Shown here one piece after another: positions 24,957 through 31,722 of a DNA stretch of 32,995 nucleotides. Positions within the stretch are counted from its first letter, which is position 1; each line of letters starts with the position of its first letter. The DNA comes from Caldifarciminota bacterium. Lineage in GTDB: Bacteria; Hydrothermota; Tepidihabitantia; SM23-42. The notes below the pieces were generated by a model, which was given only the letters and a program-made list of their open reading frames with translations, ran no database searches and was not told the DNA's origin. The translations under genes were made by a program, and so were the position numbers. Location of the stretch: assembly GCA_016936155.1 (NCBI GenBank), contig JAFGPO010000092.1, forward strand, positions 1 to 32,995. The letters run 5' to 3'.

Positions 24957-25973
24957 GATATGTATCAGGTAGTAGATCATTAATGCAAGGACCGCGAGGA
25001 GTATGAGCAGCACCAGAAAATTATGGCGGCGCTTTCCACCTTTGCGTTTCCTCTTTTTTTCGCTTTTTTGTTTCTTGTCCGGCGCGCGCACGATCGTCGT
25101 TGCCCGCTGTTCTTGTTCAATCGACTGCAACAAATTGGCAAGTTCCTCTCCCCCGTGCGCGATCCTCTTGTAGCCAAGGAACCGGGTGAGATCGCGCACG
25201 ATGTGCCCGGCTGATGCATAGCGCTGGTTCAGTCCCTTGCTCATGGCCCGGTGGATGATCGTGGAAAAGCGCAGGCTGTGGTGCGGGCTGTTCCACAACG
25301 GCGAAGGATACTTGCCCCGGATGATCTTCGCCGTGACCGCATGGGCGTTTTCACCGGCAAAGGGTTTCTTACCGGTGATCATTTCGTACATCACGATACC
25401 GATCGAGTAGATATCGGACCGGGCAGTGAGCTCTTTGCCTTCGGCCTGTTCCGGCGACATGTAAAAAGGCGTGCCGATCACCTGGCCGGTCGAGGTCAGG
25501 TGCGGCATGTCTTCACCCCGGGCAACCCCGAAATCCGTGATCTTGACCTCGCCGGTGCGGGAGATCAGGATGTTCGTGGGTTTGACATCACGGTGAATGA
25601 TGCCGCCCTGATGGGCATGCTGCAGCGCGCAGCAGATCTCGCGGGCGATAAATGCAGCGGCCTTCGGCTCGAGCGGTGCCGCATGTTCGATCACGTGCGC
25701 CAGATCAACGCCGTCGATGTACTGCATGACGATATAACAGGAATTACCGATCGTGAAATAATCGTAGATGGGAACGATATTCTTGTGCTCGAGCCCGGCA
25801 CAGATCACTGCTTCCTGCTTGAACCGCCGGCGCGATTCGTTCTTGCCCATTTCTTTGACGACGACGATGCGGTCAAGCGAGGAGTGAATGGCCGTGTAGA
25901 TCTTTGCCATACCTCCTTTGCCGATGACATCGAGGATGCGGTAATTGCCGATATACCTATATTCTTGTTTCAT
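24948..25973 (-). CDS. Membrane-anchored Ser/Thr protein kinase (PknB-like)
   Basis: I place the start at the ATG at 25973 (MKQEYRYIGNYRIL), giving 341 aa; upstream codons lie inside the FHA-GGDEF gene. The Hanks-type kinase has a glycine loop GKGGMAK, catalytic Lys in VVVK (K40), HRDVKPTN (127-134), DFG (147-149) and GTPFYMSPEQ in the activation segment. A very basic linker (KKRKRKGGKRRH) leads to a C-terminal transmembrane helix (about 318-338) ending almost at once, so there is no external sensor domain. The gene overlaps the 3' end of the FHA-GGDEF gene by 17 bases; FHA domains bind phospho-Thr, so that protein is its obvious partner and substrate. Confidence 0.94.
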   Translation of the reverse strand: MKQEYRYIGNYRILDVIGKGGMAKIYTAIHSSLDRIVVVKEMGKNESRRRFKQEAVICAGLEHKNIVPIYDYFTIGNSCYIVMQYIDGVDLAHVIEHAAPLEPKAAAFIAREICCALQHAHQGGIIHRDVKPTNILISRTGEVKITDFGVARGEDMPHLTSTGQVIGTPFYMSPEQAEGKELTARSDIYSIGIVMYEMITGKKPFAGENAHAVTAKIIRGKYPSPLWNSPHHSLRFSTIIHRAMSKGLNQRYASAGHIVRDLTRFLGYKRIAHGGEELANLLQSIEQEQRATTIVRAPDKKQKSEKKRKRKGGKRRHNFLVLLILLAVLALMIYYLIHIIT

Positions 25974-26913
25974 CGTACACCACCACCCGGTCGCGGCCCG
26001 CGCGCTTCGCCGCATAGACGGCCTGATCAGCATGCTCCAGCACGTGCTTGAGATCGGCCCCGTGTTCCGGAAATGCCGCGACCCCGACGCTCACGGTTAT
26101 TTTGAATGAAAGGATACGGGGTGTCTGCATCGCGATGATACCGTTGATATCCTTGCCCACGATCTCAGCATCCCTGGAAGTGCTCGCCGGCAGGATCACC
26201 ACGATCTCTTCCCCGCCATACCGCGCGACCACGTCGCTCTTGCGGCAGGAAAGACGGATCAGCTGCGCGACCGTGCGCAGGGCGTCATCGCCGATTTTGT
26301 GCCCGTGCGTATCATTGACGTTCTTGAAATGATCGATATCGATGAAGAGAAGGGCTATCGGACGCTTCGAACTTTTCGCGTTCTCGAACTCCTTGCGCGC
26401 ATGCTCGTCAAAATACTGGCGGTTGAAAAGGCCGGTCAATTTATCCTCGTGCGCGAGCGATGAAAGCTGCTTCCGGCTCTTTTTGACGACCTGCTCGATC
26501 TGCTTGAATTCTTCGGCAAGATCCTTGTCCTTGACCTTATCGCGCAAGGACAGAAATTTATTCTCAATGATCTCGGTGACGCCGCCTTTTCTCCCCACCT
26601 CGGTCGCCTCGGGAAATGCTACGATCCCGGTCCCGTCATCGAGCACGAGCAGAAGGTCACCGATCGTTATCTCGTCGCCGGCATGAAGGGTGTGCTTTTT
26701 TATCGGCTGCCCGTTGACCAGTGTGCCGTTCGTGCTGTCAAGATCCTGGATAATACAGGTTGTGCCGTCAAAATCAATGGCGGCATGGTGGCGCGATACC
26801 TCCTTGCTGCTGATCATTATATCCGCATCGTCGCTCCGCCCGATAACAAACCTGCCCGCTTCGATCGTGAGCTTTTTAACGATAACGCCGCTGTCGATCA
26901 GGAGCAACTGCAT
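25957..26913 (-). CDS. FHA-GGDEF diguanylate cyclase
   Basis: The 318-aa product has an FHA domain (about 1-92) with the phospho-Thr-binding residues in GRS (25-27), SRHHA (40-44) and STNGT (60-64), a coiled linker, and a GGDEF domain (about 150-318). The metal site IDIDHFK and I-site RKSD (224-227) are intact, and the signature reads GGEEI (233-237), with Ile in place of the usual Phe. It is probably an active cyclase making c-di-GMP from two GTP, controlled through phospho-peptide binding. The overlapping Ser/Thr kinase gene downstream supports phosphorylation-dependent control. The start ATG has only a weak ribosome site. Confidence 0.93.
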   Translation of the reverse strand: MQLLLIDSGVIVKKLTIEAGRFVIGRSDDADIMISSKEVSRHHAAIDFDGTTCIIQDLDSTNGTLVNGQPIKKHTLHAGDEITIGDLLLVLDDGTGIVAFPEATEVGRKGGVTEIIENKFLSLRDKVKDKDLAEEFKQIEQVVKKSRKQLSSLAHEDKLTGLFNRQYFDEHARKEFENAKSSKRPIALLFIDIDHFKNVNDTHGHKIGDDALRTVAQLIRLSCRKSDVVARYGGEEIVVILPASTSRDAEIVGKDINGIIAMQTPRILSFKITVSVGVAAFPEHGADLKHVLEHADQAVYAAKRAGRDRVVVYDETRI

Positions 26914-27225
26914 TGCGATACCCGCAGGCGGTAAGCACTAAGCCGTATGCCGAGAAATGCGTAAAGCGTTAAGGGCGAAAAGAAAGAACCTATGGAGAAA
27001 TCGTTACTCGCACTCGTAATTCGGTAATTAGATAATTGGGTAATTAACATAATATCCTTCTCTGTCTGCATTGCTCCCTGTTTCCTTCCCGCATCAAAAC
27101 CCACGCCGATCCTCCATCCTTCAGAATTTCAGCACCAACCAACTCATCCCCTCTCCCCCTTATCAAGCGGGAGAGGGTCAGGGTGAGGGGGTTCTCCATC
27201 TGCATGCAATCAGCGTTCATAATAA
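26914..27225. repeat. Intergenic region with degenerate AT repeat and GC hairpin
   Basis: No gene is visible. At 27010-27050 there is a run of 'gtaattcggtaattagataattgggtaatt' type words, similar to 19040-19075 and 29300-29400. At 27149-27177 a hairpin has nine-base arms CCCTCTCCC and GGGAGAGGG, followed by a TCAGGGTGAGGGGG run; this resembles dispersed REP-like intergenic elements. It may end the scpA-OMP transcript, but no T tract is present. Confidence 0.55.
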
Positions 27226-28377
27226 TCAGAATTTCAACATGAGCTGAATGTACGTGTGATTGTGCATATACTTCGGCGTTGGAAAATCGCCTTCCATGGC
27301 TTCGATAAGGTAGAACCAGATGTTCTTGTACCGGTACTCCATACCCACATTGATGCGCCGGTCGCGGAACTCCCATCCCTGGTTATTGGAGTAGAATTCG
27401 CGCTGCGTGCCAAGATGCCAGATGAAATTTCCGCCCGGAGAGAACTCAACGTCGATAAGATACGCATAAACGTTCCGGTCATAATTATAGAGACTGTCAT
27501 GTCCGGTCTGGAACGCAAATACAGAATCCTGCAGTTCCTTATAATTATAGGAAAGGTATAAGTGCGGGAACCACTTTTCACTGATACGGTACGCAAACAT
27601 GGGTTCGAGAATGATCTCCGTGCTCTTTCGATCAAGGACAGTGACCGTATCCTGATTATAGTAGAGTTCGTGTTTGAAATCGACCAGACCGCCGATGCGA
27701 AATGATCTGATATCCTGCCAGAATCTGACGTATCCTCGATCATGGCGTCCGGTTTCTGTAAAGTTGCGCGGATAGAATTCGTCTGATTCAGTCGACTGAA
27801 GACAATAGAGCACGGAAATATCGCATGCCGCTTCGCAGCGTCCGGATAGCCAGTTCAGCACCGTGTGACCGATGAATTTTACCGGGAATTTCTTATAGAT
27901 GATCTTGTCCGGTCCTTCAAGATCGTGCTGCAGCGAAAAATTACGGTCAAAATCCTCGACGATTGCAAGTACTTCGAAATAGTTCACGTAATCCTCTCCC
28001 AGGGAAAATCCAATACCGAGTTCATCCTCCCCTTTGTAATAGTGGGGAGCGATTGAGAGCAGCAGGCGGGTTGACGGGCTCAGCTGAAAGAACGGCTGGA
28101 AAATATGATCGTGTATATTGAATCCATAGTCGCCATAGGTCCGGTTGCGGTAGCGCAAACCAATGACCTTGCCGAACCGCACTTCATACTTCGTGTCGAC
28201 CTCAACATACCAGTTTAGAAGGTCCAGGCACCCCTGTAGTGTGCGCAAACCGCCGACCATGGAATCATAGTGCACTTCCCATGCCTCGAAATAGTGTCCG
28301 ATTTGTTTATCAAGAAGGTACTGGCTGTTCGAATCCTCAGGCACGGCAATGCACAATAACATATACACCCAGATCAT
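27226..28377 (-). CDS. Predicted outer-membrane beta-barrel protein of unknown function
   Basis: I do not recognise the family. The 383-aa product begins with a short hydrophobic stretch (MIWVYMLLCIAV) that could be a minimal signal peptide, followed by many alternating, aromatic-rich segments such as YEVRFGKVIGLRYRN, TRLLLSIAPHYY, HLYLSYNYKEL and INVGMEYRYKNIWFYLI. It ends in a beta-strand with terminal Phe (YIQLMLKF), the classic signature of outer-membrane barrel proteins. It is rich in Tyr, Phe and Trp and has three close Cys residues near the middle (GRCEAACDISVLYC). Its start overlaps the scpA stop (ATGA), so it is translated from the same message, an unusual pairing. Confidence 0.75.
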   Translation of the reverse strand: MIWVYMLLCIAVPEDSNSQYLLDKQIGHYFEAWEVHYDSMVGGLRTLQGCLDLLNWYVEVDTKYEVRFGKVIGLRYRNRTYGDYGFNIHDHIFQPFFQLSPSTRLLLSIAPHYYKGEDELGIGFSLGEDYVNYFEVLAIVEDFDRNFSLQHDLEGPDKIIYKKFPVKFIGHTVLNWLSGRCEAACDISVLYCLQSTESDEFYPRNFTETGRHDRGYVRFWQDIRSFRIGGLVDFKHELYYNQDTVTVLDRKSTEIILEPMFAYRISEKWFPHLYLSYNYKELQDSVFAFQTGHDSLYNYDRNVYAYLIDVEFSPGGNFIWHLGTQREFYSNNQGWEFRDRRINVGMEYRYKNIWFYLIEAMEGDFPTPKYMHNHTYIQLMLKF

Positions 28378-29099
28378 GCGTTTTCCTCAGATGCGGTGGT
28401 CGTTTCGCTCAGAAACGTGCTGTCGGGTGTGCGTAGAGAACGATAGAGATAGATATCGCCGAACGCATCTTCCTGCTCAACCCGCGCCAGGCCCGCCTTC
28501 ACGATCTCCAGCATGCCGAAGAAATACGCAACCGCAAGCACGACATCGTTCTTTTCCTTCAAAAATTTAAGGAATTCGATCCTCTCCTGCACCTTGAGCA
28601 ATTCCTTGATCTCGTCGACAATGCGCTCGATCGGGATCTCCTGGCGCTTCACCACAAGCTTTTTCTCTTCCTGGGGTCTGAGACGCCGGAATGCAAGAAT
28701 GAGTTTCTCCAGATCCCCCTCTTCAAGCGGCGCTTCTTCTTTCCCGATGCGCGGATACTGAAGACTGGATTCTGCTTCCATCACGCCGAATGCCTGGGCG
28801 ATCTCCTTGTATTTCTTGTACTCCTCAACGATCTGCATAAGGGTGACCGGTTGCACTTCATCATCCTCTGCCGGCGTGCGCGGCAGCATGTGCCGTATCT
28901 TGAGTCGGATGAGGATCGCGGCCATGAGCAAAAAATCCGCCGCATCTTCCAGGTCATCGCGCTCGATCTTGCGGATATAGTCGAGATACTCTTCAGCGAT
29001 CTGCGCGATCGGGATATCGAAGATATCAACTTCCTTCTGACGCACAAGGTACACGAGAAGATCAATAGGTCCGTAGTATATACCGATGTCAATCTTCAT
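28374..29099 (-). CDS. scpA: Segregation and condensation protein A
   Basis: The 241-aa protein has the ScpA hallmarks: N-terminal YYGPIDLLVYLVRQKEVDIFDIPIAQIAEEYLDYI, which contacts the SMC head and ScpB, the LLMAAILIRLKIRHMLPR helix, an acidic linker, and a C-terminal winged-helix-like part that binds SMC. It is the kleisin of the bacterial SMC condensin needed for chromosome organisation. ScpB, often adjacent, is not in this window; instead the gene overlaps an outer-membrane-like protein. A ribosome site GGAG lies about nine bases ahead, and a GC hairpin stands just upstream in the leader. Confidence 0.94.
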   Translation of the reverse strand: MKIDIGIYYGPIDLLVYLVRQKEVDIFDIPIAQIAEEYLDYIRKIERDDLEDAADFLLMAAILIRLKIRHMLPRTPAEDDEVQPVTLMQIVEEYKKYKEIAQAFGVMEAESSLQYPRIGKEEAPLEEGDLEKLILAFRRLRPQEEKKLVVKRQEIPIERIVDEIKELLKVQERIEFLKFLKEKNDVVLAVAYFFGMLEIVKAGLARVEQEDAFGDIYLYRSLRTPDSTFLSETTTASEENA

Positions 29100-29118
29100 G
29101 CATACTCCGTGAACATAG

Positions 29119-29152
29119 CCTGCCCCGTACGATTACCATCCTACGGGGCAGG
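29119..29152. repeat. GC hairpin in the scpA leader
   Basis: Eleven-base perfect arms, CCTGCCCCGTA (29119-29129) and TACGGGGCAGG (29142-29152), with a 12-base loop, about 20 bases ahead of the scpA start. It could stabilise or attenuate the leader, or be a dispersed REP-like element; a shorter relative occurs at about 17527-17541. Confidence 0.6.
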
Positions 29153-29456
29153 TAGTGATGTAAAACAAAAATTACCGAGATAGTATCACAATAGGAAGAA
29201 CGGAGCCTGTCCCTCATGGATTATAGTCTAATCAAGGAGTGCGCGGTGTCAAGACGACGTGAAACCGCGGGAGCTAAACGCTGCTCCCGCCACGCGGGGC
29301 GTTATTACGCAATTCGTTATTAGTAATTGAATAACTAAAGGCGTACTGCGTAAGGCGGATAATTGCATAGTAACGCAATAACCAATTACCAATGACCAGT
29401 AACGAATAACGCTACGCGATGACCTTATTACCCGATACCGGCGATTGTCATTATCA
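29153..29456. repeat. Divergent intergenic region with GC hairpin and AT-rich repeat
   Basis: About 300 bases without a gene. A hairpin GCGGGAG (29267-29273) / CTCCCGC (29284-29290) lies in the middle, and 29300-29415 is a degenerate array of 'aattaccaatgaccagtaacgaataacg' words on one strand and their complements. The same words occur at about 19040-19075. A TATAAT at 29225-29220 on the minus strand may belong to the scpA promoter, but no well-spaced -35 box is visible. Confidence 0.5.
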
Positions 29457-29485
29457 TTGACATTCGATTTTCTTTACGCTAGTAT
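29457..29485 (+). promoter_or_regulatory. Candidate promoter of the tspO operon
   Basis: TTGACA (29457-29462), 17-base spacer and TAGTAT (29480-29485). The -10 box ends eight bases before the ATG at 29494, so transcription would begin about two bases ahead of it; with no Shine-Dalgarno present this suggests leaderless translation. Confidence 0.6.
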
Positions 29486-29493
29486 TGTACTTG

Positions 29494-29973
29494 ATGAAGA
29501 TACCGTTCCTTTTAAAATTGATCATGGGTATCGGGCTCTGCCTTGGCGCGGGTCTGGTCGGTTCAATGTTCACGACCCCCAATGTACCGACCTGGTACGC
29601 CCAAATACAAAAACCGGCCATTGCTCCACCCAACTGGCTCTTTGGCCCGGTCTGGACATTCCTTTTCCTCCTCATGGGTATCGCGTTCGCCCTTATCTGG
29701 CACAAATACGGAACCATACAGGGTGCGGGTGTCGCGCTCATCATTTTCCTCGTGCAGTTATTATTCAATATCCTCTGGTCAGCGGCTTTTTTCGGCCTGC
29801 GATCGCCCCTGCTCGGGTTAATCGATATCATTATTCTTTTGGTGCTGATCTTTATAACGATCAATTATTTCCACCGGGTCAGTTTTCTCGGCGCATATCT
29901 GCTTATCCCCTATGCCATCTGGGTGAGTTTTGCGACCATCCTTAATATTTCCATCTTGATCCTTAACCGCTGA
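29494..29973 (+). CDS. tspO: TspO/MBR-family tryptophan-rich sensory protein
   Basis: From the ATG at 29494 the protein is 159 aa, the usual length. Five hydrophobic helices and the family motifs are present: PTWYAQIQKP, APPNWLFGPVWTFLFLLMGIAFALIW and LLFNILWSAAFFGL. TspO proteins sit in the (outer or inner) membrane, bind tetrapyrroles and cholesterol-like ligands, and modulate responses to oxygen, light or stress. A TTG nine bases upstream is in frame but lies in the promoter -10 region. The DUF523-DUF1722 gene starts 15 bases after the stop, so they share an operon. Confidence 0.94.
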   Translation: MKIPFLLKLIMGIGLCLGAGLVGSMFTTPNVPTWYAQIQKPAIAPPNWLFGPVWTFLFLLMGIAFALIWHKYGTIQGAGVALIIFLVQLLFNILWSAAFFGLRSPLLGLIDIIILLVLIFITINYFHRVSFLGAYLLIPYAIWVSFATILNISILILNR

Positions 29974-29988
29974 TCATTGTAACCATCC

Positions 29989-30945
29989 ATGAAGCCCTCG
30001 ATATTCGCCAGTAAATGCCTCGGTTTTGACACGTGCCGGTACAACGGGGTGACGATATACGACGACTTCATCGAGAAATTAAAGCCCCACGTCGATTACA
30101 TCACCGCGTGCCCGGAAATGGAGATCGGGTTGGGCGTACCCAGGGAGCCGGTCCGCATCGTGCTGGTTAAAGGCGTACGCCGCCTTAAGCAGCCGGCAAC
30201 CAGGAAGGATATCACGGATCTGATGCTCGAACGCGGCAAAGCGATCCTCGACAATTTGCCTGAAGTGGAAGGTTTTATTCTGAAATCCCGCTCTCCCTCG
30301 TGCGGAATTAAAGACACGAAGTATTTTCCAAAAATAGAAAAGAGCGCCGCGCTTGGCCGGGGCGCAGGTTTTTTTGGCGCAGCAGTGCTCGAGCGTTTTT
30401 CGAAACACCCGATCGAAGATGAAGGTCGGATCAAAAATTACCGGATACGCGAGCATTTTCTGACGCGCGTATTCACCCTCGCGCGTTTTCGCGGTTTGAA
30501 CCCGACCATGAGTGCGCTCGTTCGTTTCCATACCGATCACAAACTGCTTCTCATGGCATACAGCCAGAAATATCTGAAGATCCTCGGTTCGATCGTGGCA
30601 AATCACGACAAGCTGCGGCTTGAGGAGGTATGCACCCGGTACTATGAACACCTGCTCGATGCAATGCTCCGGCCGCCGCGGTATACAGCCACTATCAATG
30701 TTCTCATGCACCAGTATGGATATTTTCGCAGGCTTCTCACGCCCCGTGAAAAAAAATATTTTTTCGATACCCTGGAACGCTATCGCCGCGAAAAGGTCCC
30801 TTTGAGTGCGGTGCTTATGCTCATCAACGCATGGATCGTACGTTATGAAGAAGAGTACCTTGCCCGGCAAAGATTCTTCCAGCCCTATCCTGAAGCACTT
30901 GTCGAGATCACGGATTCCGGCAAAGGGCGCAGTTCAGCAAGATGA
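29989..30945 (+). CDS. DUF523-DUF1722 fusion protein (TudS-like plus YbgA-like)
   Basis: The 318-aa protein has an N-terminal DUF523 domain (about 5-150) with Cys residues at 10, 16, 41 (TACPEMEIGLGVPREP) and 105 (RSPSCGIKD), then a DUF1722 domain (about 165-300; LARFRGLNPTMSALVRFHTDHKLLLMAYSQKY). DUF523 includes the thiouracil desulfidase TudS, which binds a [4Fe-4S] cluster through three cysteines, so a cluster-dependent desulfuration of a thiolated base or related compound is possible. DUF1722 has no settled role. It overlaps the RibD-like reductase gene by ATGA and follows tspO, hinting at a small operon in pyrimidine or flavin-precursor chemistry (inference). Confidence 0.92.
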   Translation: MKPSIFASKCLGFDTCRYNGVTIYDDFIEKLKPHVDYITACPEMEIGLGVPREPVRIVLVKGVRRLKQPATRKDITDLMLERGKAILDNLPEVEGFILKSRSPSCGIKDTKYFPKIEKSAALGRGAGFFGAAVLERFSKHPIEDEGRIKNYRIREHFLTRVFTLARFRGLNPTMSALVRFHTDHKLLLMAYSQKYLKILGSIVANHDKLRLEEVCTRYYEHLLDAMLRPPRYTATINVLMHQYGYFRRLLTPREKKYFFDTLERYRREKVPLSAVLMLINAWIVRYEEEYLARQRFFQPYPEALVEITDSGKGRSSAR

Positions 30946-31646
30946 ACATCACCGAACGTTTACAGACATTTTTAGAGGTACTACCCATCAAGGACGACCG
31001 CGCTTTCGCGACGCTCTGTTATGCACAGAGCCTGGACGGCAGTATCGCGGTCACGCGCGGCCAGCCTCGGCGCATGAGCGGACAGGAAACACGCGCAGTG
31101 AGCCATTCGCTGCGCGCTTTCCATGACGCGGTCATCGTCGGCATTGGAACGATACTTACTGATGATCCACGCTTAACAGTCCGCCATGTAAAAGACGAGG
31201 ACCCGCAGCCGGTTATCTTTGACAGTGCACTCCGTTTCCCGGCAAATGCGCGCATGATGAAGAACCGCCGCAAACCATTGATATTCACGAACGATTGTGC
31301 TGATATCAATAATAAAGCGGTTCTTGAAAAAATGGGCGCGCGCATCCTGCGCGCAAAAGCGAGCCAGGATAACAGGATCGATATACACTATGCACTGCGG
31401 GAACTCAAATTTATGGGCATGGATCGGGTCCTGGTCGAAGGCGGCGCTGATATTATCAAGTCTTTCATTACCGAAGGTGTCGTTGACGCTTATATCCTTT
31501 TTATCACACCGGTTATCGTAGACGGGCATCCGATAAAAACCGCCTCCCCGCGTAATGACAAGACACACCCTTATCCTGGTTTTGTGATCGCAGGTTCCGG
31601 GCAAATCGGCAATGACCTTGTGGTATGGGGAACGCCCGGTCCATGA
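30942..31646 (+). CDS. RibD C-terminal-domain reductase (riboflavin-type pyrimidine reductase)
   Basis: The 234-aa protein is a lone RibD_C/dihydrofolate-reductase-like domain with CYAQSLDGSIA, IVGIGTILTDDPRLTVR and RVLVEGGADIIKSF. It lacks the N-terminal deaminase of bifunctional RibD. Relatives reduce the ribosylamino-pyrimidine intermediate of riboflavin synthesis with NADPH; stand-alone forms also serve in other pathways, including reduction of pterin or deazaflavin precursors. It is the last gene of the tspO operon and is translationally coupled to the DUF523-DUF1722 gene, so a substrate related to that protein's product is possible. No other riboflavin gene is present. Confidence 0.9.
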   Translation: MNITERLQTFLEVLPIKDDRAFATLCYAQSLDGSIAVTRGQPRRMSGQETRAVSHSLRAFHDAVIVGIGTILTDDPRLTVRHVKDEDPQPVIFDSALRFPANARMMKNRRKPLIFTNDCADINNKAVLEKMGARILRAKASQDNRIDIHYALRELKFMGMDRVLVEGGADIIKSFITEGVVDAYILFITPVIVDGHPIKTASPRNDKTHPYPGFVIAGSGQIGNDLVVWGTPGP

Positions 31647-31722
31647 AATGGTGTGTTCGATGAATGACCGGGGTTTACGGCGTCCATTCAACACGGGCGC
31701 GTATGATCCGGCAATGAACGCG

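Noticed and set aside
25251-26051. A 266-codon plus-strand frame antisense to the Ser/Thr kinase and FHA-GGDEF genes
   Set aside because: It lies opposite two well-conserved genes, has no recognisable domain and a biased composition; it is a shadow of GC-rich codon use.
29220-29252. TTGACA and TATAAT on the minus strand ahead of scpA as a promoter
   Set aside because: The spacer is 21 bases, outside the normal 16-18 range, so I do not call it although TATAAT alone may be real.
29300-29415. A CRISPR array in the AT-rich repeat region
   Set aside because: The repeated words are short, degenerate and not spaced by unique spacers of constant length, and there are no cas genes.
29445-29945. A 166-codon plus-strand frame in another phase over tspO
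   Set aside because: The TspO frame has all family motifs; this one overlaps it completely and has no recognisable features.
30079-30870. A 263-codon minus-strand frame opposite the DUF523-DUF1722 gene
   Set aside because: The plus-strand gene has clear family motifs and operon context; the antisense frame has none.
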